NCBI GenBank assembly: GCA_021904315.1
Contig: CM038916.1
Location: forward strand, 15,560,065 to 15,624,064
Direction of reading: 5' to 3'
Length of the DNA stretch: 64,000 nucleotides
From: Sphagnum magellanicum
Taxonomy: Eukaryota > Streptophyta > Sphagnopsida > Sphagnales > Sphagnaceae
The position numbers and the translations under genes were made by a program. The notes under the pieces are model-generated. The model did not search any database. It saw only the letters and a program-made list of their open reading frames with translations, and was not told the origin of the DNA. The stretch's first letter is position 1. Every line of letters starts with the position of its first letter. This document shows, piece by piece, positions 13,931 to 26,795 of the stretch.

Positions 13931-16279
13931 TCATGCTCCAGCTGCATTAGCCTGTCGGGTTGCAAGTGTAGGCACCCTTTCCTGGGCCACCTTCCAAACT
14001 CCCGCAAACTCTTCATCAGCATTTGAAAGAATCTGGGACACTTGCAATAAAAGCTGGGGAGTAGTATTATTCTGTTCTGACAGGTGCTGTAGAATCCCCA
14101 AGTACTGCTGAATTTCATGAGGCTGCAATCCCTGAAGTAAATAGGGTAACAAGTGTCCATGAGACATCTCCATTACTGCCAGACATTGACCCACCAACAT
14201 TTCTTGCTTCTTAGTCCCAAAGCCTGCAGCTTCCAGCAATGGCAGCTGCTCTCTCTCTTCTTCATGGTAATGTTCCACAGTGTTTTCCTGTTCATGTCAT
14301 GAGTGTTAACCACCTGTGCACAGACCCACTTCCAGCACAAAACCAGATCTAGACCTACAAGTAAATCAATACATGATACTTCTCTTCATTCACTAGAGTG
14401 CTTCTCATCTTCACTTCTTCTGTGGTGTTGGTTTGCATCAACATCAAGTTCCGAATGTAGTGACCAACAGCTAAATCTACAACAACATCACATTCTGAAG
14501 ATACAGATCTGTTGGCAGTTCCTAGGTTCAATGAAGAAAGTGCAGATATCCTCATGACAGCCTACTTATCAGATCAATGTACCCTACCCTAAAACACGTC
14601 TCTGGTTGTTACATCTGAAGTACCTTTCTCATGCAGCTGAGAATATTCACAAATTCTGAGCTGATACCGAACTGTTGACATGAAGATATAGGTCTAAGTG
14701 CTTTTGGCCATAATATGATTTGACTATGTACAACAAGTGATAGAATGTTGCAGGTTTTGCACCTGGAGTGTGTGTAATCGAATGACAACTTCAGAGAGTG
14801 CTTCAACATGGTCAGAGCTTCCCTGCTTCAAGGCCATGATCCCCTTGATGTCCTCACGAATGCCATTCATCACTGGCAGGTCTCGAGCATGATCTTTGAG
14901 GGCAGAGGCACTCAAACCTGCAACATGATTCAAAAGTAATCAACTGCACATTACTCACTGCCACGGTGCCATGTAACAGGAAGATGTAACTGTCTCAATA
15001 AATGCATAGAAGAAGGTATACTCAAGCAAACTTAACAAGATCCTTCCATTCAATACCTGGATCAGCCATGTCAAGTGCTGGAAAGATAATTCTCTCCTCC
15101 ATCTGTGCATGTTCTTGCATCAAATCCAGCAGCTGACCAAATTGCTTTGGGAGGCCCCGCAACTGAGTGCCAATCAGTGTTCGCTTCATAGAATCCTTAG
15201 CTATGTCCTCAGGCTTCACAGATGCAAGCCTGTCTACTAGCCACACAAACCTCTCCAGATGCACTAAAATACTATGATGTTGCAGCATTGTCATAAGGAC
15301 AATTGGCAGGGGTGCCTTTTGCACCCATGATTCAGCCACAGCTTTCTTCAGCAAATCTATATCTACTTGTACAGGTTTATAGCTAGGAAATGTGCTCACA
15401 GCTGCTTTGTATGCAACCAGATGTGGGTATGTGGAAGCAATCTCTAGTCCACGAAAATATGTGATGACGTCAACCAACGCCAGGAATGGAATCACATAGA
15501 CATCAACAAGAGTAAATTGAGAGCCAAGGAAATAAGGACCCTTGCTTCTGTTTAAGCCAATGCCACCATCCAGCTTTGCAAATGCATCATGCAACTTTGT
15601 TTCCAAGTCTTGTTGAATCAAAGGGTTCCCATCATACAAGAGCTGTCTGATAAGGGGTGTAAAAGTGTCCCGAATGTATGCAACCCACTCATCTACCTCC
15701 TTCACCATCTCACTGGGAACCAATGGTGAATCTGTAAAAGTCTTCTCCATGTACTCTAAGATGGCATCAGTTGAGCCACTGAGCTTGTGCACACCATCCT
15801 GAAACACTGGGAACTTGCCATCTGGGCTGATTGTTGCAAATGACCCTGATGTCAAGTCGTCAGGAACCACAAGAATGGTCTTAACAGGCACACCCTGTCA
15901 AAGAAGCTCCAAAAACAACAATCTGTTACAAAATCCATCAACAAAGTATCTGCTTGCAGAAAACAAAACAACCCCAATTACTTTAGATTGATTGTCTGGA
16001 CATTAGCAAAACCTGGATGACTGGAAGTACTACTGTGCATAAATCACTCAACTATCAAGAACTCAAGAGGGACTAGGCCAGTTTCACCTTATGTTGCAGA
16101 GCAAGTCTTACTCGTTGTGTATATGGGCACAACACATCCCCGTACAAATGCACTTTTCCACCATCTGTTTCATCTTCATGTTCATATGTTGGAGATGTCC
16201 AGGATGGTACTACTGCAGAGGCCTTGGGATTCTCCACCTTGTGCTCATAAGGGGCCTGCTTTTGCAGACAAGCTCCCAT
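13931..16279 (-). CDS. Glutathione S-transferase fused to hemerythrin-like domains (GSTH class), four exons
   Basis: The exons, read on the minus strand, are 16279-16088, 15894-15057, 14917-14763 and 14287-13931. Intron phases are 0, 1 and 0, all GT-AG, and the product is 513 aa. The start is the ATG at 16279 (MGACLQ). Residues about 44-64 give the thioredoxin-fold first strand and active site (LYGDVLCPYTQRVRLA), with Cys51 in the CPYT position. A short N-terminal GST domain and an alpha-helical GST C-terminal domain fill residues about 65-255. The rest is helical and His/Glu-rich: LQHHSILVHLERF, LMQEHAQMEERIIFPAL, LKDHARDLP and VEHYHEEEREQLPLLE. These are hemerythrin-type H-HxxxE metal-ligand patterns, apparently two bundles. 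GSTs conjugate or reduce electrophiles with glutathione; hemerythrin folds bind di-iron and oxygen. A combined redox or iron/oxygen role is inference. All frames are open and the splice sites are standard, so the gene looks functional. Confidence 0.88.
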
Positions 16280-17820
16280 TTTGACAATCTAAGTCTTTAC
16301 TGTCAAGCCCTTGTACTGCTTCAGGAATTATTCTGTTCACCAGTTTCTCTGTAAAAACCCAGAACACAGAATACCGATTAGGAGGGCTTGGAACTCAAAT
16401 TCTCCATGGTCTGTTGCCCGAAAAACAAAAGTATTGCTAACTCTGCACTTGCATCACTATCTTGCACAGAATTGCAGGTCTATGTGTGCTCTGAATTCGC
16501 TGGTACTTTCGGACATGAAGAAACTCATGAAGAAGCAGCCTCCAAACTGAGTGCTCAGTGCTCTGGATGCAGTTCTTTGAAGTTCTGGAGCATGAGCAAA
16601 TTTATGCACCTGCTTCATTTCTGCTAGATTCATGTCTAGCTTGCATGCTCTGTCAATTTGTAAACTTTGTCGAGACAAGAGATTCAACAGTCTCAGTCTA
16701 TTTCAACGCAGAAGCGATGATGACATAGGGGATAGGCAAGTTCTGTAACAAGCCCCGCAACTGTGAAGACCAAAAAAGAGAAAAAAGATGAAACAAAATC
16801 CTGTTTCACAGTTGGTGCCTGCATCTACAACATCATGCTTCTCTAGAGAAAAGCATTTCACAGGAGACGGGAAAACAAGCGGATCAGTGCTGGGGCAAAG
16901 ATTGTCGATAATAAGAAGAGCATGTCGCCTTGCAAGTATTGCGCTTGGCATTTACAGCCAAAATAGAATCACTGGACTGCAATTTCACAGACTATCTCTC
17001 TTTCAACTCGTCGCTATGAGCTTTTCCCGTACCTGGAAAATTGGAGCGTAAAAATAGAAGCTTTCAAACACTTTGACAACGGTTGCAGCTCCTCTTCTGC
17101 ATCAGACGCATACACTCGAAAACGTTGACCGATTTTTTGCGGCAATAGCAGCCGGGATACTCAAAGAGAACAATCAAACAATCTGTGCCGCCGCTCATCT
17201 TCATTCTTGTCAAAGCTTAACCAAGCTTGTCAAGAATTCTTCTTCTCATAATATTCAGAGAAAATTCTTCCGAAAGTTGAGGCTCTGGAAAACAAACATC
17301 TTCTTCACAACATATATGAATTTTCCTTCTCTAAACGATCGATTCCGGCACAGTGATATTCGTCCGCTGATGCTCTGCTGCTCCGGGGTCCTGCTCTCAT
17401 GACTCTCAATTGATTCCCCCCATGAAACTGGCAATTCAAGGAACGTCATCAGCTGGCACAACAAAACAAAAGTTCCTTCCTGCACGCGGTGACGTTCTCT
17501 CCACTTCAACTACGACAAAATAGAAGAAAGAAAAAAAGCCAACAAAAAACTCCAAGATATTGATCTCACAGGTTCATGGGGACTAGATCAGGTGCCTTCC
17601 TTCCACGACTACTGTACGTATGATGATCCCAAGACAAAAACAAGCAAACAAGGAAACATTTGCAACAAACAAGCACGTGGATCGTGATTCATCTCGAAAG
17701 AGATTCTCTTTCTGAAATTTTTTTGCCTACAAACAGATATCAGCTACTTTTTTTTCCGACGACAACCAAGAAAGTGTTTCTAAAATGATGTGAAGCTGCA
17801 ATTTTCCTTATTTCTAAAAT
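16280..17820 (-). promoter_or_regulatory. 5' flank / leader of the GST-hemerythrin gene
   Basis: This sequence of moderate GC lies immediately upstream of the GST-hemerythrin start. It contains no open frame with a recognisable domain. It is the natural place for the 5' untranslated region and promoter. No TATA box or start site could be fixed by eye. Confidence 0.35.
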
Positions 17821-17823
17821 AAA

Positions 17824-18260
17824 ATACTTTCGACGACGACGACGAACAAGAAGAAGTAGAAGACGGAGACTAATAAGAAACTTTGGTTTTAAAATTTTCT
17901 GAAATGGGTACTTCTTTCGGCGACGATGAGGAATACGGAGACTAATAAGAAATGTGATGTTTTCAATGGGTTTTTTTTTCCTTTTTTTTCGGGGACAATA
18001 ATAGGGAAATCCATTGCTGAAAATGGGTGACTTAAGATGACGAAGAAACTATCCATTAGTGCAAAACTTTCGACGACAACGAAGACGAATAAGACGACGG
18101 AGTTCAGAAGAGACTGTTTCTAAAACTGGTGCTTTTAGACGACGAAGAAGACGGGAAGTTGAGGGAAACTAATTTTGGAAAGTTTGGATGACGAAGGAGA
18201 CGGAGACGAAGAAACTCTTATTTGTCCAAAACGTTCGACGACGAACGAAATGTCTTCGGG
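17824..18260. repeat. Degenerate GAC/GAA-rich repeat tract
   Basis: Blocks such as TTTCGACGACGACGACGAA, GAAGACGGAGACTAATAAG and GACGACGAAGAAGACGG recur five to six times, separated by TTTCTAAAAATGG-like spacers. The unit is roughly 60-110 bp and poorly kept. Short open frames through it encode only low-complexity Asp/Glu/Ser/Pro strings. It lies about 1.5 kb upstream of the GST-hemerythrin start. Confidence 0.6.
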
Positions 18261-18373
18261 ATTTTCTATTTTCGTCCACACCTGCTGAGTATCGGCTATA
18301 ATTTCTTCAAGGCCCAAATTGGAAAGCTTTACATTACATCCGAGAAAATTGGGTCATATATTTTAGGCGAGTT

Positions 18374-18374
<1 letters not shown>

Positions 18375-18404
<30 letters not shown>
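18375..18404 (+). repeat. 30-base poly-G run
   Basis: An uninterrupted run of G follows GAGTTC and precedes TTGGCAC. It can form G-quadruplexes on the plus strand. The true length is uncertain because homopolymers of this size are error-prone in sequencing and assembly. Confidence 0.85.
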
Positions 18405-18406
<2 letters not shown>

Positions 18407-20344
18407 GGCACACAGCAGCGCCCTTATCCTGGGGCTCCACAGGTTGCGTACCTTTAATTCCGCCTCAATAAAATAAAGAAAAAGGGGGCTGTGGCGTGTC
18501 CTCACATTGTATGCCTATTTCCTCACAATTTTGTAACCGCTTAATTTATTTGGAAAATGGCTGTACTACCAAAAAAAAATCTTTTTTGTCACACAATTTT
18601 TTGGTACTATTATTATTTTGTTTTGCAGAACAATAGTGTTGTCACTTGTGTAAACATTGTGCTTTTTTAACTCAATAGGCTAAAACTAGCCAATCTCCAC
18701 CACCACCCTTAAATTAAGGTCTAGGGTGCCAGATTATGTCATTTGCTCGACCACATTATATGACATAATCTTCCAGTGATGATCATACATTCATTGCAGT
18801 GACCAAATCTCTAGTTGAAGATGATTTTTTTTTAAAAATTGGCCTTTTCTTGTTGAATCTGTCATGGAATTCACCCTTGCACATTGTGTTTGGTTTGTCA
18901 CCGAGCTCCTCCTAACAGGCTTGCCTAGCACCTTGCCCACCATATTGGGCAAGGGCTTGACCACCATAGAATGTTAATCTCCATGCCTCACCCATCACCA
19001 CCATATTGCCCTAATAAGGGCACATTGTACTGTGATCCTGGGTGAGGGAGGTGTTCGGCTTGTTAAAGTTGGTTCTTTTATTAAAAAAACAGTTGCACTT
19101 ACATTTATATGGATATAAATGAAAATTCTACACTCACCTAATGTGTATATCAAAAACCATAGACAAACACAATACTGGTTCAAGCCTTCATACATATTTA
19201 CAAATCTACAATTCCCCTCTATGTTGCCATGTATTTTTATTTTAGGTAAGTTCAGGTTTATTTTTTATCCTAGGTTCTAAGATATCCTAATTGGAGGCTT
19301 AACATTTTGCTAAAACCACAATTGAAACCAAACTGGGCAACAAACTAGGGTGTTGTCCATTTTTAAACATGTTTAAACTCTCTAGGTAAATAAGTATAAT
19401 TTTTCAATCAAGAAAAAAAATTGACCCTGCTTTTTATGCAAGTAGTTAGTTTTAATTAGTTATACATAATTAATATTAAATAATATGTACTTTGAACTAT
19501 GTGAGCAGGTAGAACAAACTAATACTACTCGAAAAAATAAAGCATGTTCAATTTTGTAGGGTGAAGATGGAATTGAACCTGACCTTCGACCAAACTGAGC
19601 TCCAATATTCTTAAGAAAATATCAAAATCAAAATTTTTAGAAATCCAAAGAATTGATCTCAAAACCAACCCATAGGTTCCGTCAAAATGGGAAAAAGTTT
19701 CATAACCGGGCTTGAAGGTTCCTTTTAAGACCAAGAACCTGATAACAAAGCTATGTACCTACCTATAAACCTTCCCTTCCTTCTTACAAACCTACTTTGT
19801 CTTTTCTGACCTCCTTGGCTAAAAATAGTTTGGTGAACAGATGTCCATAACCGGCTTGTAAAGCAAAAGTACTAAAGTGAAACCCAGTAGGCCTGGAATA
19901 GCCTCACTTGATGTACTCTACCAAAAAGAATTTTTGGCAATATGTTATTTGGCCTAGCAACCTAAAGTTCTAGCTGACGTTGACATTATTTTTGAGGGTC
20001 ACTTGCAATGTTCTTTTTGTGGCAAATTTTGTCATTGTTTCAACAAAAAAAACTTGACTAGTTTTGCTTTTTTTTTGCAATTTTTTTTCCAATTTTCTTA
20101 GATTGCAAGAATTGCCAAAAACGAGAAAAAAATGCCTGGTCAGTTGGTGTAATTTCAATGTTGCTCCACAAAACCTGTTTCCATTGGTTCAACCTTGTAC
20201 TATGTTGAAACCTTTTCAATGATTAATAGATGTAGTCCAACAAAATTTTCAATGTCCTTAATAATGGGTTGGGCATTTTGTGGCTTTCCATGGAAGTTGA
20301 AATTGAATGTTGCACGAATTGTGCAACCTTCAACATTAACAACA
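18405..20344. other. AT-rich spacer, no gene seen
   Basis: No protein family, RNA gene or clean repeat was recognised. Open frames are short and lack support. Confidence 0.5.
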
Positions 20345-22700
20345 CACTAGTAAAAAATGGCCATTTTGCAATTGGTTCTTGCGATTAATTTTTAGTTGCA
20401 AGCAACAATTGTAACTAATATCCTAATAATCACGTTGGACAAATCGCATTGACATTAGTCACAAAAAACAACAAATTTTGGATGAAACACAAAGTCAACG
20501 AAATACACCTTCATCCTTTAACTTGTCATATACATATTGTCACTTGCAACTATGTAAGTTTTTTAGTGAACAATGGGAACAAGTTATGTGTCGTCACGTG
20601 TCCCAATTTTTAATAATTAAAAATATTTTATTACTATTTTGAAATAATCTAAGATGTTAAATTTTTATGTTTGGATTATTTATATTGTGACACATGGTGC
20701 AATAGAAATTTGTCAAATGGCATATTAATTGAATTTGTCCAAATTAAATTTAAATCAGTATTTAGGTATGTAAGTTGAACTAAGTACCTACTTACTTATA
20801 TACCTACCTACACATCTAGGCTAAAAACCTATCGAGATATGACTTATTTACCTACTGAAGCGAAATACCTTCTTAGGTAGGTAAGTAGGTAAAAAAATAG
20901 GTAAGTAAATTAAGGAAATAGATAGTTATGTGTTAAGTACATGAATATTTATATTTTATTTTGGGTTAAGTCATTTGTATTGGTTCATCCCATATGCCCA
21001 TGTTTTTAAATAAGAAAATGTAACACAAAACACCTTATTTATATACTTTTCAAAATGAGAATGAAAGCCAAAACATATGGGATAAACTTTTTAATTTCAA
21101 GTCATTTGCAACTAAACATTTTTAGTTGCAAACCACTTGCAACTACCCCATATGTTTTGGTTTTCATTCTCATCTTGAAAAGTATATAATTAAGTAAGTA
21201 AATGACAATAAACTAATTAGCTAATTAATTAATAATAAATCAACTAATTATTTATGATAATAATCATCAATATATTATGATTACTCAGTTAATTATATTA
21301 TTAGTTATTATTAAGTATTACTTTATTTATTAGCTAGATAAATAGTAATAATATTTAATTTTAATTATATATTAACATAATGCTCTATCAACCAATTTAC
21401 TTAACTAGTAATTGGCTAATTTTTAATAACTAATTAAATAACATTTTGTAACCAAATAAATTAATATAATAACTGAAATATTCAATTATTAATAAAAATC
21501 AAATATTATTCATATATATAAAGTACTATAAGTATTTTTAATTTAATAATATAATTGGAACCTAGCCTAGGTTAAATATTTTATTATAGTTATTCCCATT
21601 ATTATTTTCATTTTTATAGTTAATAATAAATATAATTGTAAATATTTAATAGTAACAATAACATTAATTCAATTATCATTGTAGCTAGTTGGTAGCCAAG
21701 GTTAACTATTTTATTTTTATTTGTCATATTATTACTCATTATAAATTTTATGAACTATTACAATGAATATTTTATATTTTAATAAGTATATTTTTCCTTC
21801 AAAAATAATTCCTGCATTTTTATAATAATTTATTAGATTTCCATTTTAATTACTACAATAAATCTTATAATCATAATAATCATAATAATAATGTAATTTG
21901 TAGCTAGCCTATGTTAGCTATTTATTATTATTATTATTATTATATAATATTATGTCACTTGTTAGAGTTATTATGATTTATTAGAATTTATTTTTTATTT
22001 AAAAAAAATTCTTAATAAGTCATTAGTCATTTGAAAAGAATTTTATAATATTATTATATTATATTATATTTTTAATAATTATTTCAGTAATTATATAATT
22101 ATTTTTCCTATCATTTTAATATCATCATCATTATTATCATTATGTAATAAAATTTAATTTTAAAAAATTGTAGGCAAAGATAATTTTTAAATTAAATTTT
22201 TTATTACATGTAATTAATATAAATACATAATAAATGTCATTTGTAATCTTTTAAGAAGTATAATAAGATGGTTTGGATAAACTTGTAATATGGGTACAAT
22301 ATATTTGGTATTTATCTCACATAAAAAATTAATATATTCAAAATACACACTAATTATTGTAACCATAATATCAAAGCCATTTATGCTAATAATAATATTT
22401 GAATACACATGCAATATGGATGTTCATATACATTCAAATTACACATTTGTAAATCCTAATACACTCAACTATATTCCTTAGAATTCACAAAATACACCTT
22501 TGTATACTCATAAGGTTGCAACTAAATTGGTCATGTTTGTAACTAATGGGACATAAATTGTTCATTTTGGATGAAAACCAAACTAAATGTTGTTCACAGG
22601 GAAGGATGAACACTCACAAATTAGTTGCAGTGCAATCGCAAATATGACCAACACAAGAAATAGTTGCAAAAATGTCCAAATATAGTTGCAAATAACTAAT
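20345..22700. mobile_element. Probable CACTA-type (En/Spm) non-autonomous DNA transposon
   Basis: The left end reads CACTAGTAAAAAATGGCC and is followed by repeated AGTTGCAA / TTGCAATTG words. Similar AGTTGCAA-rich sequence returns at 22505-22690 (GGTTGCAACTAAATTGG, ATAGTTGCAAATAACTAA). Terminal CACTA plus clustered subterminal repeats is the hallmark of this superfamily. The interior is AT-rich with CCTAGG words, and GTAGGTAAGTAGGT runs near 20.87 kb match those inside the better-defined element at 49.4 kb. I found no clean right terminal inverted repeat; the best candidate is around 22698. No transposase coding was seen. The element abuts the Helitron-like remnant to its right. Confidence 0.5.
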
Positions 22701-22713
22701 AGTTTGGTTGTTG

Positions 22714-25130
22714 TCAGCTAGAGGTTAAAGTCAATAGAGCCTTGATGACATGACTTTTATAAGTTCCTACATCTCCACCAAGCCAAGCGAAAAAGGACTT
22801 TGTAAGTATAAGATTATTATATGAGTTGAATAACATGCACCTTGTTAACATGAACATGGCATGTTGTTTTTGGTTAAAATTACAAGTAATTGAAACATCT
22901 TTTAAAGAAAGGTACATTATAATAAGAGATGAAATAGTAAGAAGGGGTGTCCAGTTCATATCAGTTGTAGCTGTTACAATCATTTCCACTATGATCGTAA
23001 GCATATTGAATTCAACAAATGTAGTTGTAAAATGTTGGAAGATTAAATTGGCACATGGAGCATCACGAAGATCTTTCATTCTAGCTTGAAATGCTATTGG
23101 ATCCATGTGATGAAATATGATAGGAACAACATACAAAAGTGAAGCAACTAGATTTTCAATAGTTGTAGATGAATTAGGTATGGCATTGAAGTCACCATAT
23201 AAAGACTATGAAAGGTTAGGGTTTTCCATGTCATTGTCAAAGTCAAATTGTTGATTCTCGTTTGGGTCATCTTCAGAATATTCATCATTGTTGTAGTAAG
23301 GTGCATTTGGTGCCAAATAATTGGTGTCATATGGGTGGTCCAATAAAATTTCAGATTCATGATCAGTGCCACACATGATTATTATGTGGGCAAGTTCACA
23401 ATGTTCTATGTAGGCTTGCATGGCAATAAATTGGTTGTGTGATTGAAATGTGTGTTGCCATGAAATATGATTACCCAAGAGGTCGTTAATGTAACAAAAC
23501 AATTTGTGCAATGTAAGTAGTGTCTGGAAATATGAGAAGTGCTTCTTAGGTGCCAAATCTTTTCATGATATATCTAGCAATTGAGCTCTAGAGACATTGA
23601 TAATGAATTTAAAGGTTTGAGCCTTTAATGAATGGGAAGCTCATTGAGGGTGGGGTTCTTTGAATGGGAGTTGTTTGATGGAAGCAATTTTTTTGTAAAT
23701 TGAAGTGAATTCATAAAAGGACAAGTGTTCCAATGAATTTGGATGGCATGAATAATTTGTAGTGGGTGTGTAGATAGTCACATCTCCATTTACTGATCTT
23801 ACAAATGAAGCCTCCATAATATCTGCATTCATCAAAGTATCTAGAAGGTGCTTGATGAATAACATGACAAATTCATGAAATTTGTAAAATGGACCACCTC
23901 AAAGTAAATATAAGCATGTCATTGGAACTGTAATCTCTTGCTTGAAGGACAAAAAAATATCATGTTTGATATCCTTTGGTGTTCCTTTATGTTAATATCT
24001 ACATTGTCAAAAAGGTTAGACTCTTGATTAACCCATTTGTCTTTATGTTAATATCTACATTGTCAAGAAGGTTAGACTCTCAACTAACCCATTTGTGGAA
24101 TGCACTTAAATGGAGGGCACCCAAATTCTCAAATTCATTTTGGTTTTTGGTTGTATACTTCATAATGTAATATGTTATGTTAGGTCCATCTCCACCAATG
24201 AAGCAATTACACCCATTGATGTATTCATTGCCAATTTGATGTTGTGGAATGATCTTGAAATTGGGCATTGACCATCAATGAATTGACCATAGTCACCAAA
24301 GTGGTTGATTGGGGGAAAGGAAAATGACACACTACCCCAAAAGGCATGTGTGCAAATTTATTGAAACAAGATTTTGAATGAGTCCAAGAGTGGCTTTGGT
24401 ACCTTAATAATGTTAAGGTTAATACAATTGAGTCCACTTTGAAGGTGTTTGATTTTACATCTAAAAAAGGTAATGAATTTGGATGCACATTACTTCATTC
24501 TACTGGTGACGATGAATTGTTATATATATATGTCATATTAATTCACATTTTGGGAAAGGAAAGATGTATCTGTTGTTTATGGAATTTTGTAAATGTGTTC
24601 ACATTTGTGTCAAAACATATTGAGATTTTTTGAGATAAAATCAAACGCAGTGTTTGTTGCATATGCTATTGTGAATACACCACATGATGAGTTGTCTATT
24701 TGCTACATTGCATTTGTATATGTATATAACAAGTTCACATTTATAAGTGCATAATAATTGGATTGTGTTGCTAGGCAATTTTTTCGTCATTGGCATATGT
24801 GAATTGTATATTGTACAATGTAAATTAGGAGTTGACACGTTTATGAATATGTATTGAAAACATTTTTTGACACATGTACATTTTTTTCCTATGATTGCAT
24901 ATATATGTTGTTCATATCATAATGATTGTAATTTTTCAACATACAATATTTGCGTAACACTTCCTAGATATTGGTCACTTAACCATCCATTCGGGTCAAG
25001 AAGGATATTCCCATCTACTGTAGTTAATTAGAGGTCTTCAATCCAATAATCAATGTTATCATACTCATTGGAGTCATTTTCTAAATCACTTGATATCACA
25101 AAAAAAAAATTGTTTCTTTGTTATGTAATA
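22714..25130 (-). mobile_element. Helitron-like Rep/helicase gene remnant
   Basis: On the minus strand, segments of one Rep/helicase-type protein appear in order. IDYWIEDL and DPNGWLSDQYLGSVTQIL lie near 25.07-24.9 kb. VKSNTFKVDSIVLTL and FNKFAHMPFGVVCHFPFPQS lie at 24.48-24.3 kb. GNEYINGCNCFIGGDGPN and YYIMKYTTKNQNEFENLGAL lie at 24.23-24.11 kb. NSLEHLSFYEFTSIYKK lies near 23.7 kb, followed by frames down to 22714. The GNEYINGCNC...YIMKYTTKNQ block is typical of large Helitron-like proteins found in plants and other eukaryotes. The frame is broken several times, so the copy is inactive. Helitron ends (5' TC, 3' hairpin with CTRR) were not located. Confidence 0.65.
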
Positions 25131-25199
25131 AATTATCATCACATTTTTTAGGGTCAATATTTGAATCCATAGGAAGTCTTGATTCCTTTTTTTATAAGT

Positions 25200-25835
25200 G
25201 ATGCTAATGCTACCTCAGCAGCTGCTATAGCTACATTTCAATCGACAAGAGCTGCAAGAATGCCACCTACAACCCAAAAGGAAAATATGTCAAGCGTGAC
25301 ACTATTTGATTTGCAATAAAATATCAGCAGCACCTATCTTACATTTGCAGTCTTTGTGCGCAGCACACCAGCATCCTTGCCCATTGCTAGACCACAATGT
25401 CAGATTGCTCAAGCCATAGATGCGGCAGAGTGCTTACCCACTTTACCATCTGCCCTTTTGTCATGCCTGCCCCCTGCTCCATTTACTTTGCTAGAGCTAC
25501 AAACTCTCATTGCTTCCTTGAGCTTTGACCTAAATGTTCTTCTTTCATTATCACCTCCTTCACCACCACCTTCACCTGCCTCCCTATCACAGTCACTTTC
25601 TCCTTACCCAATTTTACCTGAAGCAAAATGGCTACAAAGAGTGACAATAATGATTTCATATGGTATATGCAATTTGACAATGGCTACCATGGACAAACTA
25701 CCACTAAAAGACATGCCTGTTTCCTATTTTGTTTCACTGTCCTGGGCAGACATGTGGCATTCAGTTGCACTTGTCTCCATAGGATAAGACGTCAGAAAGG
25801 TGACAATGTGACATTTTGTATGCTACTGTTAGGGC
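25200..25835 (-). pseudogene. Possible decayed exons of an unidentified host gene
   Basis: On the minus strand, 25605-25437 is an open, charged stretch (GESDCDREAGEGGGEGG, RRTFRSKLKEAMRVC) that ends in a textbook donor, GTGG|GTAAGC. It is followed by a second short exon-like piece at about 25389-25347 (MGKDAGVLRTKTAN|GTAAGA). Composition is like the host-gene regions and unlike the AT-rich spacers. No family was recognised. It could be the end of the VPS13-like remnant upstream or a fragment of another gene. Confidence 0.3.
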
Positions 25836-26795
25836 TTGGGTCCCAATTTTGGTATAGCAAAGCAGCCATAACATGAGCTGTTACAGAAGAGCTATACTTC
25901 TTCCTAAATGATGCCAGTAATGTATCATGTTATTCCTGCATCACCCACATAAAACCTGAACATGATCAACTATTTGGAGAAAAAATCATGAAGTCTCCAG
26001 TTTATTCAAAATTCAGCCCAGGACACAAAGACATTATTTCCACCATGACTAATATCATTTGCTAGGAAAGTTGTACTTCATGAACTACTGCCCCAAAAAA
26101 CTGGACAAGGAGTGTTAAATGCTAGTCCCACACAGAATACAGGCAGCTAAAATGAATTTTTTGTGCACCGGTGTCCAAAGAGAAATCAATATGCCAGAGT
26201 CTGTACTGGCTTCCACAGGACTAGGGAAAATAATCACCTTCAAAACCTGAACCCCTCCTCCAGAGCAGTTGCTATTTCTTTCTGAGAGCAATCCACCTAG
26301 ACATTTAGCATCAGGAAGAAAGGCAATCACCTTTTTCTCACACCCCTAGAACACCAAGCAAGGTTTAAGAGCTGATGTAGACATTTTAAGTCTCTGTCCT
26401 AAATATCCATGTGATTATAGAGAAGACTCCACAAAAACACTTTGAAGGTAAGCATTGTGTCAGTTCCAACCAAGCCAAAACAAACACAAGAACGAATAGT
26501 GCAGTCACAACCTTGAGAATGTCACTCAGAACATAACAGACTAATAACCTTCATCATGAATAGTAGTGCCCAGTTGGTATCTTTCTCTACTGACTATATG
26601 AACTCCCTACAATGGGTATACTTATGGCAGCAACACCTCTTGAGTGCTAGCCAACATCATGCCTAATTATTCCTGTCGTTTCCAGAAATATGACAAAATC
26701 TGAGGACATAGATTTTTGTATGATCATTGTTTACCCCAAGTTGAGTGCACTTTCGTTACATACTAAGTACATCCATTGTACTAAGGACTATTTGT

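Noticed and set aside
13693-14160. 155-aa minus-strand open frame overlapping the last GST-hemerythrin exon
   Set aside because: It is a shadow in another frame of the exon 14287-13931, which carries the hemerythrin His/Glu pattern.
18222-18476. 84-aa frame with a poly-Gly run
   Set aside because: The glycine run is only the translated poly-G tract.
22690-22715. Exact right end of the CACTA-like element at 20.3-22.7 kb
   Set aside because: The candidate CTAATAGTT matches the left end too weakly to claim a terminal inverted repeat.
25356-25787. 143-aa plus-strand frame rich in Pro and Ser
   Set aside because: Its Pro/Ser richness comes from the reverse side of a Gly/Glu-rich minus-strand exon-like stretch that ends in a good donor site.
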